Shown here one piece after another: positions 1-10,622 of a stretch of DNA of 64,000 nucleotides. How positions within the stretch are numbered: position 1 is the first letter of the stretch; every line of letters begins with the position of its first letter. The position numbers and the translations under genes were made by a program. This DNA is from Sinorhizobium fredii (GTDB lineage Bacteria > Pseudomonadota > Alphaproteobacteria > Rhizobiales > Rhizobiaceae). The notes under the pieces were generated by a model, which saw nothing but the letters and a program-made list of their open reading frames with translations, did not search any database and had not been told where the DNA came from. The stretch covers positions 2,500,501 through 2,564,500 of the forward strand of contig NZ_CP024307.1 in assembly GCF_002944405.1 (NCBI RefSeq), read 5' to 3'.

Positions 1-460
1 GGATCGACAGCAGGTTGCCGGGGATCTCCGGCTGCTTGGCGTGCTCGGCGAATAGCCAGGCGCAGACGACGACGAAGGCAGGTTTCATGAACTCGGACGG
101 CTGGATCGAAATGCCGGCGATCGAGATCCAGCGGAGCGACCCCTTGACCTCCTCGCCGACGAAGAGAACGAGAACCATCATGCCGAGCGATGCGGCGAGC
201 AGGATGATCGCCGCGCGCCTGACTTGCCGCGGCGACAGAAAGGATATGCCCACCATCACCACGAGCGACGGCAGGAGGAAGACCGCGTGACGCTTGACGA
301 AGTGGAAGCTGTCGAGCCCGAGCCGCTCGGCGACCGGCGGGCTTGCGGCGAAGGAAAGCATGAAGCCGACGCCCATCAGGAGGATGAAGGTCGCCAGGAA
401 GAACCTGTCTATCGTCCAGAACCAGTCGGCCACAGGGCCACGTTCGGCTCGGCTTACCAT
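1..460 (-). CDS. ftsW: Cell division lipid II polymerase FtsW, N-terminal part (cut by window edge)
   Basis: Reading the minus strand from an ATG at 460 gives about 153 residues that run off the window without a stop. The frame has a short cytoplasmic start (MVSRAERGP), then hydrophobic segments, and the SEDS-family stretch SLRWISIAGISIQPSEFMKP, which is diagnostic of FtsW/RodA. An AGGGGA ribosome site lies about 8 nt upstream. FtsW polymerises septal glycan strands from lipid II in the inner membrane, working with FtsI. Its place directly after murD is the standard dcw order and separates it from RodA. The C-terminal half lies outside the window, so completeness cannot be judged. Confidence 0.95.
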   Translation of the reverse strand, partial: MVSRAERGPVADWFWTIDRFFLATFILLMGVGFMLSFAASPPVAERLGLDSFHFVKRHAVFLLPSLVVMVGISFLSPRQVRRAAIILLAASLGMMVLVLFVGEEVKGSLRWISIAGISIQPSEFMKPAFVVVCAWLFAEHAKQPEIPGNLLSI

Positions 461-535
461 CTGTCTGTCCCCTTTTCCGGCGCACTATACGCCAACTTCC
501 GAATCCCGCTCCGCCGCGCGTCCAGGACTCACGCA

Positions 536-1927
536 TCAGATGAGCATGGTCACGCCTTCGAGGGCCGCCACATGGCCGACGAAGGCATCGCCCCGCACTT
601 CGAAATTCTTGTACTGGTCGAAACTTGCGCAAGCCGGGGAAAGCATCACCGCGGCAGGACCCTGGCGATCCCGCGCCGCATCCGCCGCCGCGTGCGCGAC
701 CGCCTTTTCCAAGGTGCCGGAAATCTCGTAGGGCACCGCCTCACCGAGCGTAGCCGCGAAGGCGGGCGCCGCCTCGCCGATCAGATAGGCCTTGACGATC
801 TTCGGAAAGAACGGCGTCAGCGAGGCGATGCCGCCTTCCTTTGGCAGGCCGCCGGCAATCCAATAGATCCGCTCGTAGCTCGAAAGCGCGGGGGCAGCCG
901 CATCGGCATTGGTCGCCTTGCTGTCATTGACGAAGACGATCTCGTCCTTTTTGGCGACCGGCTGCATTCGGTGCTTGAGGCCCGGAAAACTCTTGAGCCC
1001 GTTGATGATCTCATCTTCGCTGACGCCGACGGCAAGGCAGGCGGCAACGGCCGCCGCCGCATTCTGGGCATTGTGCCCGCCTCTCAGCGTCTGGATGCCG
1101 GCGAGATCGCTAAAGAGCGACGACGATCCGCCCTCGGCCCGCATGAGCGACGATCCCTCGGCATAGATCCCGTCCGCCAGCACATGACGGCGCGAGATGC
1201 GCACGACCCTGGTTCCCGCCCGCTCCACGCGGTTCCCGATCAGGCTGGAGAAGCTGTCGTCGACGCCGACGACGGCGGTACCGCTTCCCGCCACCAAGCG
1301 TTCCTTGATGTCGGCATAGTGCTGCATCGTACCGTGCCGGTCCAAATGGTCCGGCGTCAGGTTGAGGAGAATGCCGGCCGTGGGGTCGAGCGTCGGCGCC
1401 AGGTCGATCTGGTAGGACGAGCATTCGACCACATAGAAACGACCCGCTTTCGGCGGATCGAGCGTCAGCACGGCCGTGCCGATGTTGCCGCCGAGTTGCG
1501 TGTCCCGCCCGCTGGTCTTGAGGATGTGGGCGATCAGCGCCGTCGTCGTCGATTTGCCGTTCGTACCTGTGATGGCAATGAAGGGGCATTCGGGGGCATG
1601 GGCGCGGCGCTCGCGCACGAAAAGCTCGACATCGCCGATGATCTCGACGCCGGCCTGATGCGCAAGATCGACCGCCCAATGCGGCTTCGGGTGAGTGAGC
1701 GGCACGCCGGGCGAGAGGACGAAGGCTGCAAAGGCAGTCCAGTCGACGTGGCGCAAGTCCGCCGTCGCGAGGCCAGCGGCGTCGGCCTTCGCGACGCTCT
1801 CCGGATTGTCGTCCCAGGCGGTGACCACCGCCCCGCCCGCAACCAGCGCCTCAGCCGTCGCCAGACCCGAACCGCCGAGGCCGAAGAGTGCGACCTTCCT
1901 TCCCTTGAATGTGGTGACCGGTATCAT
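536..1927 (-). CDS. murD: UDP-N-acetylmuramoyl-L-alanine--D-glutamate ligase MurD
   Basis: The product is 463 residues and adds D-glutamate to UDP-MurNAc-L-Ala in the cytoplasm. The ATP P-loop GTNGKST is at residues 121-127. A Rossmann-like N-terminus ([11 protein letters not shown], 11-21) binds the nucleotide. NDSKATN and the HRMQ region further on are typical Mur ligase features. The frame is open to 2020, but the start at 1927 ([11 protein letters not shown]) was chosen because it begins just before the Rossmann strand and lies only 5 nt after the mraY stop. This suggests translational coupling, since no strong ribosome site is visible. Confidence 0.96.
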   Translation of the reverse strand: MIPVTTFKGRKVALFGLGGSGLATAEALVAGGAVVTAWDDNPESVAKADAAGLATADLRHVDWTAFAAFVLSPGVPLTHPKPHWAVDLAHQAGVEIIGDVELFVRERRAHAPECPFIAITGTNGKSTTTALIAHILKTSGRDTQLGGNIGTAVLTLDPPKAGRFYVVECSSYQIDLAPTLDPTAGILLNLTPDHLDRHGTMQHYADIKERLVAGSGTAVVGVDDSFSSLIGNRVERAGTRVVRISRRHVLADGIYAEGSSLMRAEGGSSSLFSDLAGIQTLRGGHNAQNAAAAVAACLAVGVSEDEIINGLKSFPGLKHRMQPVAKKDEIVFVNDSKATNADAAAPALSSYERIYWIAGGLPKEGGIASLTPFFPKIVKAYLIGEAAPAFAATLGEAVPYEISGTLEKAVAHAAADAARDRQGPAAVMLSPACASFDQYKNFEVRGDAFVGHVAALEGVTMLI

Positions 1928-1932
1928 CTCGA

Positions 1933-3033
1933 TTACCGCAGCTTGAGGGTCGAGAGGCCGACCATCGCCAGGATGACCGCAACGATCCAGAAGCGGATCA
2001 CCACCTGGCTCTCCGTCCATCCCTTTTTCTCGAAGTGATGGTGGATCGGCGCCATCAGGAAGACGCGACGGCCGGTGCGTTTGAACCAGAAGACCTGGAT
2101 GATGACCGACAGCGTTTCGATGACGAAGAGGCCGCCGATGATGATCATGACGATCTCATGCTTGGTGGCGACGGCAACGGTGCCGATCAGGCCGCCGAGC
2201 GCAAGCGATCCCGTGTCGCCCATGAAAATCGCCGCCGGCGGCGCATTGAACCAGAGGAAGCCGAGTCCGGCGCCGATCACTGCGCCGAGGATCACCGCGA
2301 GTTCGCCGGTGCCCGGCACGAAATGGATCTGCAGGTAGTTGGCGAAGACCGCGTTGCCGGCGAGATAGGCGATCAGCCCGAAGGCCGCCGAGGCGATCAT
2401 CACCGGCCCGATGGCGAGACCATCGAGTCCGTCGGTCAGGTTCACGGCATTGCCCGCCCCGACGATGACGAAACCGCCGAACAGCACGAAGAAATAGCCG
2501 AGATTGAGCATCAGGTCCTTGAAGAACGGAAAGGTCACCGACGAACCGAAGGTCGAGCCAGCGCTGCCGGCAGACAGCGCCGCCTGCATCATGAAGAAGA
2601 CCGCGATGGCGGCGATGACGAATTCGATGCCAAGGCGTGCCTTGCCGGAGAAGCCCTTGTCCGACTGCTTGGTGACCTTGAGATAGTCGTCGTAGAAGCC
2701 GATGGCGCCGAAGCCGAGGGTTACCAACAGCGTCGACACGACATAGATGCTCGAAAGATCAGCCCAGAGCAGCGCCGAGCCGACAATGCCGGCGAGGATC
2801 ATCAGCCCGCCCATGGTCGGCGTGCCAGCCTTCTTGAAATGCGTCTGCGGCCCGTCGGCGCGGATCGGCTGGCCCTTGCCCTGGCGGATGCGCAGCGACG
2901 AGATGATCGCCGGACCGAACAGAAAGACGATCAGGGCGGAGGTGAAGAGAGCTGCACCCGTGCGGAAGGTGATGTAGCGGAAGAGATTGAAGAATTGAAA
3001 GTGGTCCGCCAGTTCCACGAGCCAGATGAGCAT
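1933..3033 (-). CDS. mraY: Phospho-N-acetylmuramoyl-pentapeptide transferase MraY
   Basis: This 366-residue polytopic inner-membrane enzyme moves phospho-MurNAc-pentapeptide onto undecaprenyl phosphate to form lipid I. Visible family motifs are the Asp pair in FYDDYLK (D115, D116), [11 protein letters not shown] at 195-205, MGDTGS at 272-277 and the triple histidine HHHFE at 331-335. Together they line the Mg-dependent active site. About ten hydrophobic segments are seen, the usual number. An AAAGG ribosome site stands 7 nt before the ATG. A 139-bp gap separates it from murF upstream; I see no terminator in that gap. Confidence 0.97.
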   Translation of the reverse strand: MLIWLVELADHFQFFNLFRYITFRTGAALFTSALIVFLFGPAIISSLRIRQGKGQPIRADGPQTHFKKAGTPTMGGLMILAGIVGSALLWADLSSIYVVSTLLVTLGFGAIGFYDDYLKVTKQSDKGFSGKARLGIEFVIAAIAVFFMMQAALSAGSAGSTFGSSVTFPFFKDLMLNLGYFFVLFGGFVIVGAGNAVNLTDGLDGLAIGPVMIASAAFGLIAYLAGNAVFANYLQIHFVPGTGELAVILGAVIGAGLGFLWFNAPPAAIFMGDTGSLALGGLIGTVAVATKHEIVMIIIGGLFVIETLSVIIQVFWFKRTGRRVFLMAPIHHHFEKKGWTESQVVIRFWIVAVILAMVGLSTLKLR

Positions 3034-3172
3034 AAGGGACCTTTCCCCAAAGGTTTAGAATCGGACATCGCCCAACAGAATCATCTGATGAACGATATCC
3101 ACTTGCACTTGTCCATGTTAGGCCAATTCCCCTGGCCCGGGCCTTATCCACCAGCCTTGGTGGCGCTGCCCT

Positions 3173-4606
3173 CTATACTTGCCCCGCTTCGGCCGTCTCT
3201 TCGGGATATGCATCGAGAAGAGCCTGAACGATCTTGGCGCAACCGGTGCCCTTCGACGATTTGACCATCACCACGTCACCGGCAGCAATCGCGCCGAGCG
3301 CGTAGGAGGTGAGATCGCCGATCGCCTCGCGGTGGACAACCGCAACCTCGACCGGCAGCGCGTCGCGCAGATGCGCCATGTCGGGGCCGGCGAGCCAGAC
3401 ATCGGTTATGCCCGCTTCAACGATCGGGTTTGCAAGGGCGGCATGTACGGCGGCAGCATGCTCCCCCATCTCGAGCATGTCGCCGAGAATTGCGATACGG
3501 CGCCCGCCGGCCGGCGGCTCGGCGTCGCGCAACAGGGCGATCGCCGCCCGCATTGATGCCGGGTTGGCATTGTAGCTTTCGTCGATCAGTGTCAGGTGAC
3601 CCCCGCCGATCTTCAGACGGTGCCGCAAGCCCCTGCCCTTTTCCGGCTGCATGGTAGCGAGCGAGGCAAGGACGCGGTCGATATCCGCGCCCGCAAGCTG
3701 TGCGGCGGCAATCACCGCGAGGGCATTCTCGGCAATGTGCCGTCCCGGAGCCCCGATCGTCACCTCCAGCGTCCTGCCGCCGATGCCGGCCCATAGCACG
3801 GATCGATCGGCGCCGCCGGCGAACTCGATCAGCCGATATTCCGATTTGGGATTGGCGCCGAAGGAATGGATATGGCTGATGCCCGCCGCCGCGGCAGCCC
3901 GTTCAAGAAGCTCGAACTGCGGACTGTCGCGGTTGATGACCGCATGCCCACCCTTGACCACACCTTCGAAGATCTCCGCCTTCGCCGCGGCGATCTCGTC
4001 GAGGCTCGCAAAATTGCCGAGATGAGCGGCGGCGATGCTGGTGACGACGGCCACATGCGGGCGCACCATGGCGGACAGCGGCCGGATCTCGCCCGGATGG
4101 TTCATGCCGATCTCGAAGATGCCGAAATCGGTCGTCTCCGGCATGCGCGCCAATGTCAGCGGCACACCCCAATGATTGTTGAAGGAGGCGACGGAAGCGT
4201 GGACGCGCCCGAGCGGCGACAGGACATGCCTCAGCATCTCCTTCGTCGTCGTCTTGCCGACCGAGCCGGTGACCGCGATGACCTTTGCGGCACTCCGGTC
4301 GCGCGCAGCGCAGCCGAGGCGGATCATCGCCTCCAGGACGTCGTCGACGACGATCATCGGCGCGATCAATCGCCCGAGTGCGGGAAGCTTTCCTTCGCTG
4401 ACGACGAGCAGGGAGGCTCCGTTGGCAAGCGCGATGCCGGCATAGTCATGGCCGTCGACGCGATCGCCCCGGATGGCGAAAAAAGCCTCGCCCTTTTCAA
4501 TCGTGCGGCTGTCGATCGAGATGCCGATGATCCCTTCGGGCAGGTTGCCGACCGGGCGGCCGTTCATGGCGGCCAGCAGGTCGCTGCTTGTCCAGAGCCA
4601 GCTCAA
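3173..4606 (-). CDS. murF: UDP-MurNAc-tripeptide--D-alanyl-D-alanine ligase MurF
   Basis: The product (477 residues) adds D-Ala-D-Ala to complete the UDP-MurNAc-pentapeptide. The ATP loop GSVGKTT is at 114-120, SFNNHWGVPLTL follows, and DESYNANP appears in the C-terminal domain, all typical of MurF. The chosen start is a TTG codon one base after the murE stop. A GGGAGGG ribosome site lies 6-12 nt upstream, and the protein then begins SWLWTSSDLLAAMNG, as expected for the family. The in-frame ATG at 4642 lies inside murE and has no such support. Expression is probably coupled to murE. Confidence 0.95.
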   Translation of the reverse strand: MSWLWTSSDLLAAMNGRPVGNLPEGIIGISIDSRTIEKGEAFFAIRGDRVDGHDYAGIALANGASLLVVSEGKLPALGRLIAPMIVVDDVLEAMIRLGCAARDRSAAKVIAVTGSVGKTTTKEMLRHVLSPLGRVHASVASFNNHWGVPLTLARMPETTDFGIFEIGMNHPGEIRPLSAMVRPHVAVVTSIAAAHLGNFASLDEIAAAKAEIFEGVVKGGHAVINRDSPQFELLERAAAAAGISHIHSFGANPKSEYRLIEFAGGADRSVLWAGIGGRTLEVTIGAPGRHIAENALAVIAAAQLAGADIDRVLASLATMQPEKGRGLRHRLKIGGGHLTLIDESYNANPASMRAAIALLRDAEPPAGGRRIAILGDMLEMGEHAAAVHAALANPIVEAGITDVWLAGPDMAHLRDALPVEVAVVHREAIGDLTSYALGAIAAGDVVMVKSSKGTGCAKIVQALLDAYPEETAEAGQV

Positions 4607-4607
4607 G

Positions 4608-6074
4608 TCAAAGCCCTCCCAACGCCTTGCGTATTTCCGCATGATCGGAGAACGGCAGCGTCACGGAGCCGATCGTCTGCCCCTCCTCATGTCCCTTGCC
4701 GGCAACGATCAGCGTATCGCCGGCCTTCAGCATGCCGACGGCAGTCCGGATCGCGTCGGCGCGATCGGCGATTTCGGTGGCCCCCCTGGCACCGGCCATG
4801 ATCTCCGAGCGGATCACTTCGGGGATTTCCGATCGGGGATTGTCGTCGGTGACGATCACGACATCGGCTAGCCGCGTTGCAACTTCACCCATGATCGGCC
4901 GCTTGCCCTTGTCGCGGTCGCCGCCGCAGCCGAAGACGACGATCACCCGGCCGGTGGTGAACGGGCGCACCGATTCCAGCACGTTTTCGAGCGCGTCGGG
5001 CTTGTGGGCATAGTCCACATAGGCGAGCGCGCCGTCCTTTGTCTGCCCGACCAGTTCCAGCCGGCCGGAGGCGCCCTGCAGTTTATCGAGCGCCGAGAAG
5101 GCTGCTTTCGCTTCGATTCCCGTGGACATGGCAAGGCCCGCCGCGACAAGCGCATTGGCCACTTGGAAATCGCCGGCGAGCGGCACGTGGATTTCGAATA
5201 TGTCGTCCCCGACATGCACCTCGGCCGACTGCTTGTGGCGGAAGTGCTCGACCCTCTTCAAGCTGATGAAGTCGCCGTTGCGGCCGACGGTGCGCACATC
5301 GTGTCCGGCCTTGCTGGCAGCAGTGATCGCCTCGGCCGACCACTGGTCGTCGGCAAAGATCACCGCTGGCGCGCCCTTCGGCAGAAGCGCGCCAAAGAGG
5401 CGCATCTTCGAGGCCATGTAGTGCTCGACGGTCGGATGGTAGTCCATGTGATCGCGGCCGAGATTGGTGAAGGCGGCAGCGGCCAATCGGACGCCATCGA
5501 GCCGGCTCTGGTCGAGACCGTGGCTGGAAGCCTCCATCGCCGCGTGGGTGACGCCCTCGTCGGCGAGTTCGGCGAGCAGCTTGTGCAGCGATACCGGATC
5601 CGGAGTGGTGAGGGAGCCGTAATCGTTGCGGCCCGGCGCCGTGATCCCGGTGGTGCCGATCATCGCCGCCGAAAGCCCGGAATGTGCCCAGATCTGCCGC
5701 GTGAAGGAGGCGACGGACGTCTTGCCAGCGGTCCCGGTCACCGCCACCATCGTCGCCGGCTGACGCCCGTAAAAGGCGGCGGCCGCCTTGGCGAGGAAGC
5801 GACGCGGATCTGAAAGCAGGAACACCGGCGCACGCGCGTCCGGGTGGGAATCGGCAGCCACGATAGCCGCAGCGCCGCGCGCGATCGCATCGGCGATATA
5901 GGCGGCGCCGTTCGCCTTTGTCCCGGCGACAGCCACGAAAAGATCGCCGGGTTTGACCTGCCGGCTGTCGGCCGTGAGGCCGGAGATTTCCGCATTCGCG
6001 GAATCACCGTTCAATTGCGCCGAGAGTTCCGGGAAATCTGCTCCCGCCAGGTCCTTGATCTTCATGAACTGCAT
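4608..6074 (-). CDS. murE: UDP-MurNAc-tripeptide synthetase MurE, meso-diaminopimelate type
   Basis: The 488-residue ligase adds the third peptide residue to UDP-MurNAc-dipeptide. The P-loop TGTAGKTS is at 113-120. The motif DNPR at 411-414 marks enzymes specific for meso-diaminopimelate rather than lysine, as expected for a Gram-negative cell wall. SSHGLDQ and the carbamylated-lysine region are also seen. Two starts are possible, ATG at 6074 and ATG at 6065 (MKIKDLAG). A GAAGTGAG ribosome site lies close to the first and about 11 nt from the second, so this choice is open. Confidence 0.96.
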   Translation of the reverse strand: MQFMKIKDLAGADFPELSAQLNGDSANAEISGLTADSRQVKPGDLFVAVAGTKANGAAYIADAIARGAAAIVAADSHPDARAPVFLLSDPRRFLAKAAAAFYGRQPATMVAVTGTAGKTSVASFTRQIWAHSGLSAAMIGTTGITAPGRNDYGSLTTPDPVSLHKLLAELADEGVTHAAMEASSHGLDQSRLDGVRLAAAAFTNLGRDHMDYHPTVEHYMASKMRLFGALLPKGAPAVIFADDQWSAEAITAASKAGHDVRTVGRNGDFISLKRVEHFRHKQSAEVHVGDDIFEIHVPLAGDFQVANALVAAGLAMSTGIEAKAAFSALDKLQGASGRLELVGQTKDGALAYVDYAHKPDALENVLESVRPFTTGRVIVVFGCGGDRDKGKRPIMGEVATRLADVVIVTDDNPRSEIPEVIRSEIMAGARGATEIADRADAIRTAVGMLKAGDTLIVAGKGHEEGQTIGSVTLPFSDHAEIRKALGGL

Positions 6075-6129
6075 GTCTCACTTCGATACCGATCCGCTAT
6101 GACGAATCGCCCGCATTCTCATTTCACGG

Positions 6130-7878
6130 TCAATAAGACACAAGCAAGGCAGAACCGTCTTCTCCGAATTTCGGTTCGACGCCGAGGAGCGGCGCCGAGC
6201 GGCTGATGATGTCGCGCACCATCGGCGCCGCGTTGGAGCCGGCGGTGCGCCCGCCACCTTCGCCGGTCTTCGGCGCGTCGATGAAGGTCAGCACAATATA
6301 TTTCGGATCGTCGATCGGAAAGGCCGCCAGAAAGGCGTTGAAGTTCAGGTCGTTCGAATAACGGCCATTGACCACCTTATCGGCCGTGCCGGTCTTGCCG
6401 CCGACGTTGAAGCCCGGCACGAGCGCTCGCTTGCCAGAACCGGCAATGCCGTTCCAGCGAAGCAGGAACCGCATGTCTTCGCTGGTGCTTTTCTTGACGA
6501 CCGCGGTCGCAAGCTCGTTCGCCTGCTCTTCCGTGCGCGGCAGGAAGGTCGGCGGTATCAGCTTGCCGCCGTTCACGAGTGCTGCACCGGCGACCGCAGT
6601 CTGCAGCGGCGTGGTCGAGACGCCGTGGCCGAAGGAGATGGTGATCGAGTTGATCTTCTTCCATTCGCGCGGCTGGGACGGCGATTTGACCTCGGGCAGT
6701 TCCGTCGGCAGCTTGGAAAGCAGGCCGAGGCGGGTGAGGAATTCCTTGTGCCCCGGTATGCCGACGAGGTCGGCGATCTTCGCCGTGCCGATGTTCGACG
6801 AATACTGGAAGATTTCCGGAACGGTCAGAACCCGCCGCTTGCCGTGGAAGTCTTTGATGGTGAAGCCGCCGATGCGGATCGGCGCCGTCGCGTCGAAGCT
6901 GTCGTTGAGCGTCACCTTGCCGGAATCGAGGCCCATGGCGATGGTGAAGGTCTTGAAGGTGGAGCCCATCTCGAACGTGCCGTTCGACATGCGGTTCATC
7001 CAGCCCTCTTCGGCGCCTTCGGCCGGCTTGTTGGGGTCGTAGTCCGGCACCGACGCCATCGCCAGCACCTCGCCGGTATGGACGTCCATGACGACGGCGC
7101 CGGCGGCGATCGCCTCATAGTTCTTCATGCCGGAAGCGATGACGTCGCGTACGATGTTCTGGACGCGCACGTCGATCGACAGCTTGACCGGCTCGAGCTT
7201 CGCATCGCTGGTCATGCCGATCGCCGCGAGGTCGGCAAGCCCCTGGCTGTCGATGTAGCGCTCCATGCCGGCGACGCCGCGGTTGTCGATATTCACGTGG
7301 CCAAGGATATGGGCGGCTGTCGGCCCGCCGGGATAGAAGCGGCGTTTCTCGGGGCGGAAGCCGATTCCCGGAATGCCGAGCGCCAGGATTTCGCTCTGCT
7401 GCTTCGGCGTCAATTGCCGGCGCAGCCACTGGAAACGCGAGTTCGACTTGAGCTTGTTGTAGATCTCCCGGGCGTTGAGGTCGGGCAGAACCGTGGCCAG
7501 ACGCTCAACCGCCTCGTCCGCATCGACGATCTTGTGCGGCTCGGCATAGAGCGAGACGGTGCGGATGTCGGTCGCGAGGATCTCGCCGTTGCGGTCGAGA
7601 ATGTCGGGGCGCGACGCCATGAGGTTGTCGGCGCGACCGATCGAGGAAACCGTCTCCGGCTGCGCCATGCCGTATTGCACTAGCCGGCCTCCGATCACCG
7701 CATAGGCGATGCCGAAGCTTGCGATGACGATCGCAACGCGGCTCTTCGCCTGACTGGCGCTCTTCTTGCGCGTCCCTTGAAACGTGACGTTGACGCTCGC
7801 CTCCGCAGGGCGGTTGTTGCCGCCGGCAGAGAAATGCGCCTTGCTCTTCAGCACCATGATACGGGAGAGAAACGACAT
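6130..7878 (-). CDS. ftsI: Septal peptidoglycan transpeptidase FtsI (penicillin-binding protein 3)
   Basis: This 582-residue class B PBP cross-links septal peptidoglycan. It has a basic cytoplasmic N-terminus, one membrane anchor at about 48-66, a dimerisation domain, and a transpeptidase domain with all three catalytic motifs: S306-T-F-K309, S360-S-N362 and K495-T-G497. The start ATG shares one base with the ftsL stop (TGATG), so translation is coupled. It is the only transpeptidase in the cluster and the expected partner of FtsW. The length is normal for alphaproteobacteria, and no odd residue was seen. Confidence 0.97.
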   Translation of the reverse strand: MSFLSRIMVLKSKAHFSAGGNNRPAEASVNVTFQGTRKKSASQAKSRVAIVIASFGIAYAVIGGRLVQYGMAQPETVSSIGRADNLMASRPDILDRNGEILATDIRTVSLYAEPHKIVDADEAVERLATVLPDLNAREIYNKLKSNSRFQWLRRQLTPKQQSEILALGIPGIGFRPEKRRFYPGGPTAAHILGHVNIDNRGVAGMERYIDSQGLADLAAIGMTSDAKLEPVKLSIDVRVQNIVRDVIASGMKNYEAIAAGAVVMDVHTGEVLAMASVPDYDPNKPAEGAEEGWMNRMSNGTFEMGSTFKTFTIAMGLDSGKVTLNDSFDATAPIRIGGFTIKDFHGKRRVLTVPEIFQYSSNIGTAKIADLVGIPGHKEFLTRLGLLSKLPTELPEVKSPSQPREWKKINSITISFGHGVSTTPLQTAVAGAALVNGGKLIPPTFLPRTEEQANELATAVVKKSTSEDMRFLLRWNGIAGSGKRALVPGFNVGGKTGTADKVVNGRYSNDLNFNAFLAAFPIDDPKYIVLTFIDAPKTGEGGGRTAGSNAAPMVRDIISRSAPLLGVEPKFGEDGSALLVSY

Positions 7879-8279
7879 CAGCGCGCCACCGACCCTGTTG
7901 CGATGTTATCGGCATTGATGACGGCGGCGATGCCGTCGTCCGTCTTGACTTTGCCCTTCTTATCCTTGCCTTCCTCCGGCGGCGGCACATCCGCCTTCAG
8001 CATCGGCAGTTCCTCGGGCCTAGCGAGTTGCGTCGAGGGCGTCGGCACGAGTTGCAGGTCGGCCGCGAAGGCGCCGACGAGCCGCTCCAGCCGGTTCGGC
8101 TGGGTGAGGAGCGCCCAGTCGGCTTTGAGCAGGTCGATCGTGTCCTCCTCGAGCTTGATCGCGGCGTCGAGCCTGCGGACCTCCTCGAGCTTGTTCTCGG
8201 CCTGGTGCTTGATCGTGTAGGTGACCGTGGCGGCCCCCGTCATGATGACAATCAGCACGATATCCAGCGTTCTGAGCAT
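7878..8279 (-). CDS. ftsL: Cell division protein FtsL
   Basis: A 133-residue bitopic membrane protein with one hydrophobic N-terminal helix (about 5-22). It is followed by a coiled-coil-like stretch of heptads (HQAENKLEEVRRLDAAIKLEED) and a charged, proline-rich tail. These features and the position between rsmH and ftsI match FtsL, which forms the FtsQLB complex that activates FtsWI. Sequence conservation in this family is low, so the call depends mainly on topology and gene order. The acidic-basic C-terminal tail (about 95-115) looks disordered. Confidence 0.9.
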   Translation of the reverse strand: MLRTLDIVLIVIMTGAATVTYTIKHQAENKLEEVRRLDAAIKLEEDTIDLLKADWALLTQPNRLERLVGAFAADLQLVPTPSTQLARPEELPMLKADVPPPEEGKDKKGKVKTDDGIAAVINADNIATGSVAR

Positions 8280-8285
8280 CGTTTC

Positions 8286-9311
8286 TTAGCCCCCTAGTCT
8301 GGCAAGGCTCGCCAGCTCCGGCAGGTTGAAAATGGACAGATCGTTTCCCGGCGACGGAGCCTCTGTACGGATACCGGCCCTGAGTTTCGCCGACCGGGCG
8401 CGCGGATTGCGGGACGCTTCTTCCTCGCTCGCCGCAATCATAGGCTTGCCGACTGGCGTGAAGGTTGCGTCCCGTGCCGCGACCAGCGGAAGGTGACGCG
8501 AGCCGCCGGCCTTGCCCGAGCGGTCCTGGAAAAACGTCTTGACGACCCTGTCTTCGAGAGAATGAAAGGTGACGACGACGAGCCGCCCCCCGGGCTTCAG
8601 CACCCGCTCCGCAGCAAAGAGCGCATTGGCGAGTTCGCCGAGTTCGTCGTTGACGAAAATCCGCAGCGCCTGGAAGACGCGCGTTGCCGGATGGATCTTG
8701 TCCTTGGCCTTTCGGGGCGTGACGATCTCGATGAGGCCGGCAAGGTCGCGGGTGGTCTCGAAAGGCTGCTCGGCACGGCGTTTCTCGATCGCACGCGCGA
8801 TTCGGCCCGCCTGCTTCTCCTCGCCCAGGAAGCCGAAGATGCGGATCAGATCGGAGACCTTGGCCCGATTGACCACATCGGCAGCCGTCACGCCGCTTGC
8901 CGACATGCGCATGTCGAGCGGCCCCTGCTTCTGGAAGGAGAAGCCGCGCTCCGCCTCATCGATCTGCATGGACGAAACGCCGATGTCGAGCACGACGCCG
9001 TCGAGCCCGCCGTCCGGCGTATGGTCCGCCAACTCGGAAAAACGGGAATTGATGAGCTTGAGTCTTCCGCCGGCAGCGACGACCATCGGCTGCCCTGCAG
9101 CGATTGCCGTCGGGTCCCGGTCGAGAGCGATCACTTCGGCACCGGCATCGAGGATCGCAGACGTGTAGCCGCCGGCACCGAAGGTGCCATCGAGAACGAC
9201 CTTGCCGGGCGCCGGATCGAGAGCCGCAACGACCTCGGCGAGCATGACGGGAATGTGACGAACCGGTCCGCCGTCGGCTTCAGAAGCTCTGCCGCCTTGA
9301 TCCGTCACCAT
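8286..9311 (-). CDS. rsmH: 16S rRNA m4C1402 methyltransferase RsmH (MraW)
   Basis: The 341-residue enzyme uses SAM to methylate N4 of C1402 in 16S rRNA. The SAM-binding motif DGTFGAGGY is at 41-49. [30 protein letters not shown] and [10 protein letters not shown] are all hallmarks of MraW. The frame is open much further upstream, but ATG 9311 is preferred because a GGGAGAGGCGG ribosome site precedes it. It also leaves a normal short N-terminus before the HIPVML motif. The gene follows mraZ by 14 nt and precedes ftsL by 6 nt. Confidence 0.96.
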   Translation of the reverse strand: MVTDQGGRASEADGGPVRHIPVMLAEVVAALDPAPGKVVLDGTFGAGGYTSAILDAGAEVIALDRDPTAIAAGQPMVVAAGGRLKLINSRFSELADHTPDGGLDGVVLDIGVSSMQIDEAERGFSFQKQGPLDMRMSASGVTAADVVNRAKVSDLIRIFGFLGEEKQAGRIARAIEKRRAEQPFETTRDLAGLIEIVTPRKAKDKIHPATRVFQALRIFVNDELGELANALFAAERVLKPGGRLVVVTFHSLEDRVVKTFFQDRSGKAGGSRHLPLVAARDATFTPVGKPMIAASEEEASRNPRARSAKLRAGIRTEAPSPGNDLSIFNLPELASLARLGG

Positions 9312-9325
9312 TCCGCCTCTCCCCT

Positions 9326-9766
9326 CTATTCCGGACGCAGCCCCCGTTGCTTGCGCCCTTCCCGGGCCTCCGCCTGCGCCCTCGCAAACGCCTGCGGCTC
9401 CCAGAGCTGAAAATGATCGCCACGCCCCACGAAAGTCACGTCGGTCGAAATGCCGGTGAAGTCGCGGATGAAATCCGTCACCATCAACCGACCCTCCGGG
9501 TCGAGCTTCACGAAGACGCCGCCCCCATGAACGAGGAGCGACATCTGGTTGGCCGCATCCGAGAACGGATCCTCGGAGGCCATCTGCCTCTCGAACCGGT
9601 CCAGAAGCTCCGGCCCGCCGACGCTGATCGCCGGAAAGACGAAGTCCTGGAAGCAGTATAACTCCCTCGCGCCCGCCTCCGTAAGCACGGCGCGAAACGA
9701 CGAAGGCACGGAAACCCGCCCCTTCGCATCGATCCGGTTCGTAGCATGTGACAAGAAGCGGTTCAT
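9326..9766 (-). CDS. mraZ: Transcriptional regulator MraZ
   Basis: The product is 146 residues with two SpoVT-AbrB-like DNA-binding repeats, seen as [11 protein letters not shown] (11-21) and [10 protein letters not shown] (88-97). MraZ is the first gene of the dcw operon and in E. coli represses its own operon by binding short TGGG direct repeats. Such repeats are present upstream here, supporting autoregulation. The chosen ATG gives the family's usual MNRFLS start. Known MraZ proteins form ring-shaped oligomers; nothing in the sequence contradicts that. Confidence 0.95.
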   Translation of the reverse strand: MNRFLSHATNRIDAKGRVSVPSSFRAVLTEAGARELYCFQDFVFPAISVGGPELLDRFERQMASEDPFSDAANQMSLLVHGGGVFVKLDPEGRLMVTDFIRDFTGISTDVTFVGRGDHFQLWEPQAFARAQAEAREGRKQRGLRPE

Positions 9767-9942
9767 GACGCGAAACGGCCGCCCCCGACTGACGGACCCT
9801 GGTCATCGGCCCGAAAGAACACTCGCCTGCGCGCACAAAAGACCCCCGCCGGACACGAGCATGTCCGCCTGAACCTCCCGAGGAAGGCACCCTGGAATTT
9901 CGAGATGATGGGCCACGACGCGGCCCTTGCGCAGTACCATTA

Positions 9943-9976
9943 TGGGATAACATGGGACCATATGGGCGTCAATGGG
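9943..9976. promoter_or_regulatory. Four direct TGGG repeats with exact 10-bp period, likely MraZ operator
   Basis: The pentamer ATGGG occurs at 9942, 9952, 9962 and 9972, so the TGGG cores are exactly one helical turn apart. This sits about 180 bp upstream of mraZ, on the strand opposite its coding strand. E. coli MraZ recognises TGGG repeats spaced by about one turn. The element is therefore a strong candidate for the operator of the dcw cluster. The rest of the 383-bp gap between mraZ and the RNase P RNA gene holds no convincing gene. Confidence 0.7.
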
Positions 9977-10149
9977 AGAAGCCTGGAAACAGCCTCGCGG
10001 ATGATCAAATATTGATAGGTTGTTAAGTTTAACGAAGGGTTACGATCGCACCCCTAACGGCTTTGGAATCGCGCAAATAGGCACCTTTCCAGCCACGTTG
10101 AGGGCGTGGCTCTTCCGCCGGAATCATCCGCCAATTTGATTCAGAGAAG

Positions 10150-10556
10150 AATCGCCAGTTGGCCTGTAAGCCGGGTTCTGTATGGCTCCACCTCCGAAGA
10201 GGCGAAACGTGGCAGCCATTCATCTGGGACTGCGCTTGCGCACAGCCTCGTGCAACCCACCCGGATGACGGGCCTGGAAACCGGCTGGGCGCTCGCGCGC
10301 CCGTGTCATCCCTATTCGGTCTTGCTCCCGGTGGGGTTTACCGTGCCGTCCATGTCGCCATGTCCGCGGTGGGCTCTTACCCCACCCTTTCACCCTTACT
10401 CCGCAGGCGGAGCGGTTTGCTTTCTGTGGCACTTTCCCTGGGGTCGCCCCCGCCGGACGTTATCCGGCACCGTGTTTCCGTGGAGCCCGGACTTTCCTCA
10501 CCCCGCGGCCTTTCGGCACCTGCGAGGCGCGGCTGCCCGGCCAACTGGCAGAGGCT
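10150..10556 (-). ncRNA. rnpB: RNase P catalytic RNA, bacterial type A
   Basis: The minus strand carries the conserved core elements of RNase P RNA. Near the 5' side is GGAAAGTCCGGGCTCC, and near the 3' end is ACAGAACCCGGCTTA. The two ends form a perfect 11-bp P1 helix, GCCAGTTGGCC with GGCCAACTGGC (10154-10164 pairing with the region around 10539-10549). Between them lie the GC-rich P-stems typical of the ancestral type. This RNA cleaves the 5' leaders of precursor tRNAs. The exact transcript ends are inferred from P1 and may be off by several bases. Confidence 0.95.
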
Positions 10557-10622
10557 CATTAACCGACCGGAGCGAGAAGCGCTACAAAAAATCGGCGCCC
10601 TCACCTCGACATGCTCATCCGC

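Noticed and set aside
224..2038. A 604-codon open frame on the plus strand
   Set aside because: It is antisense to ftsW and murD, which have clear motifs; no domain is seen in it.
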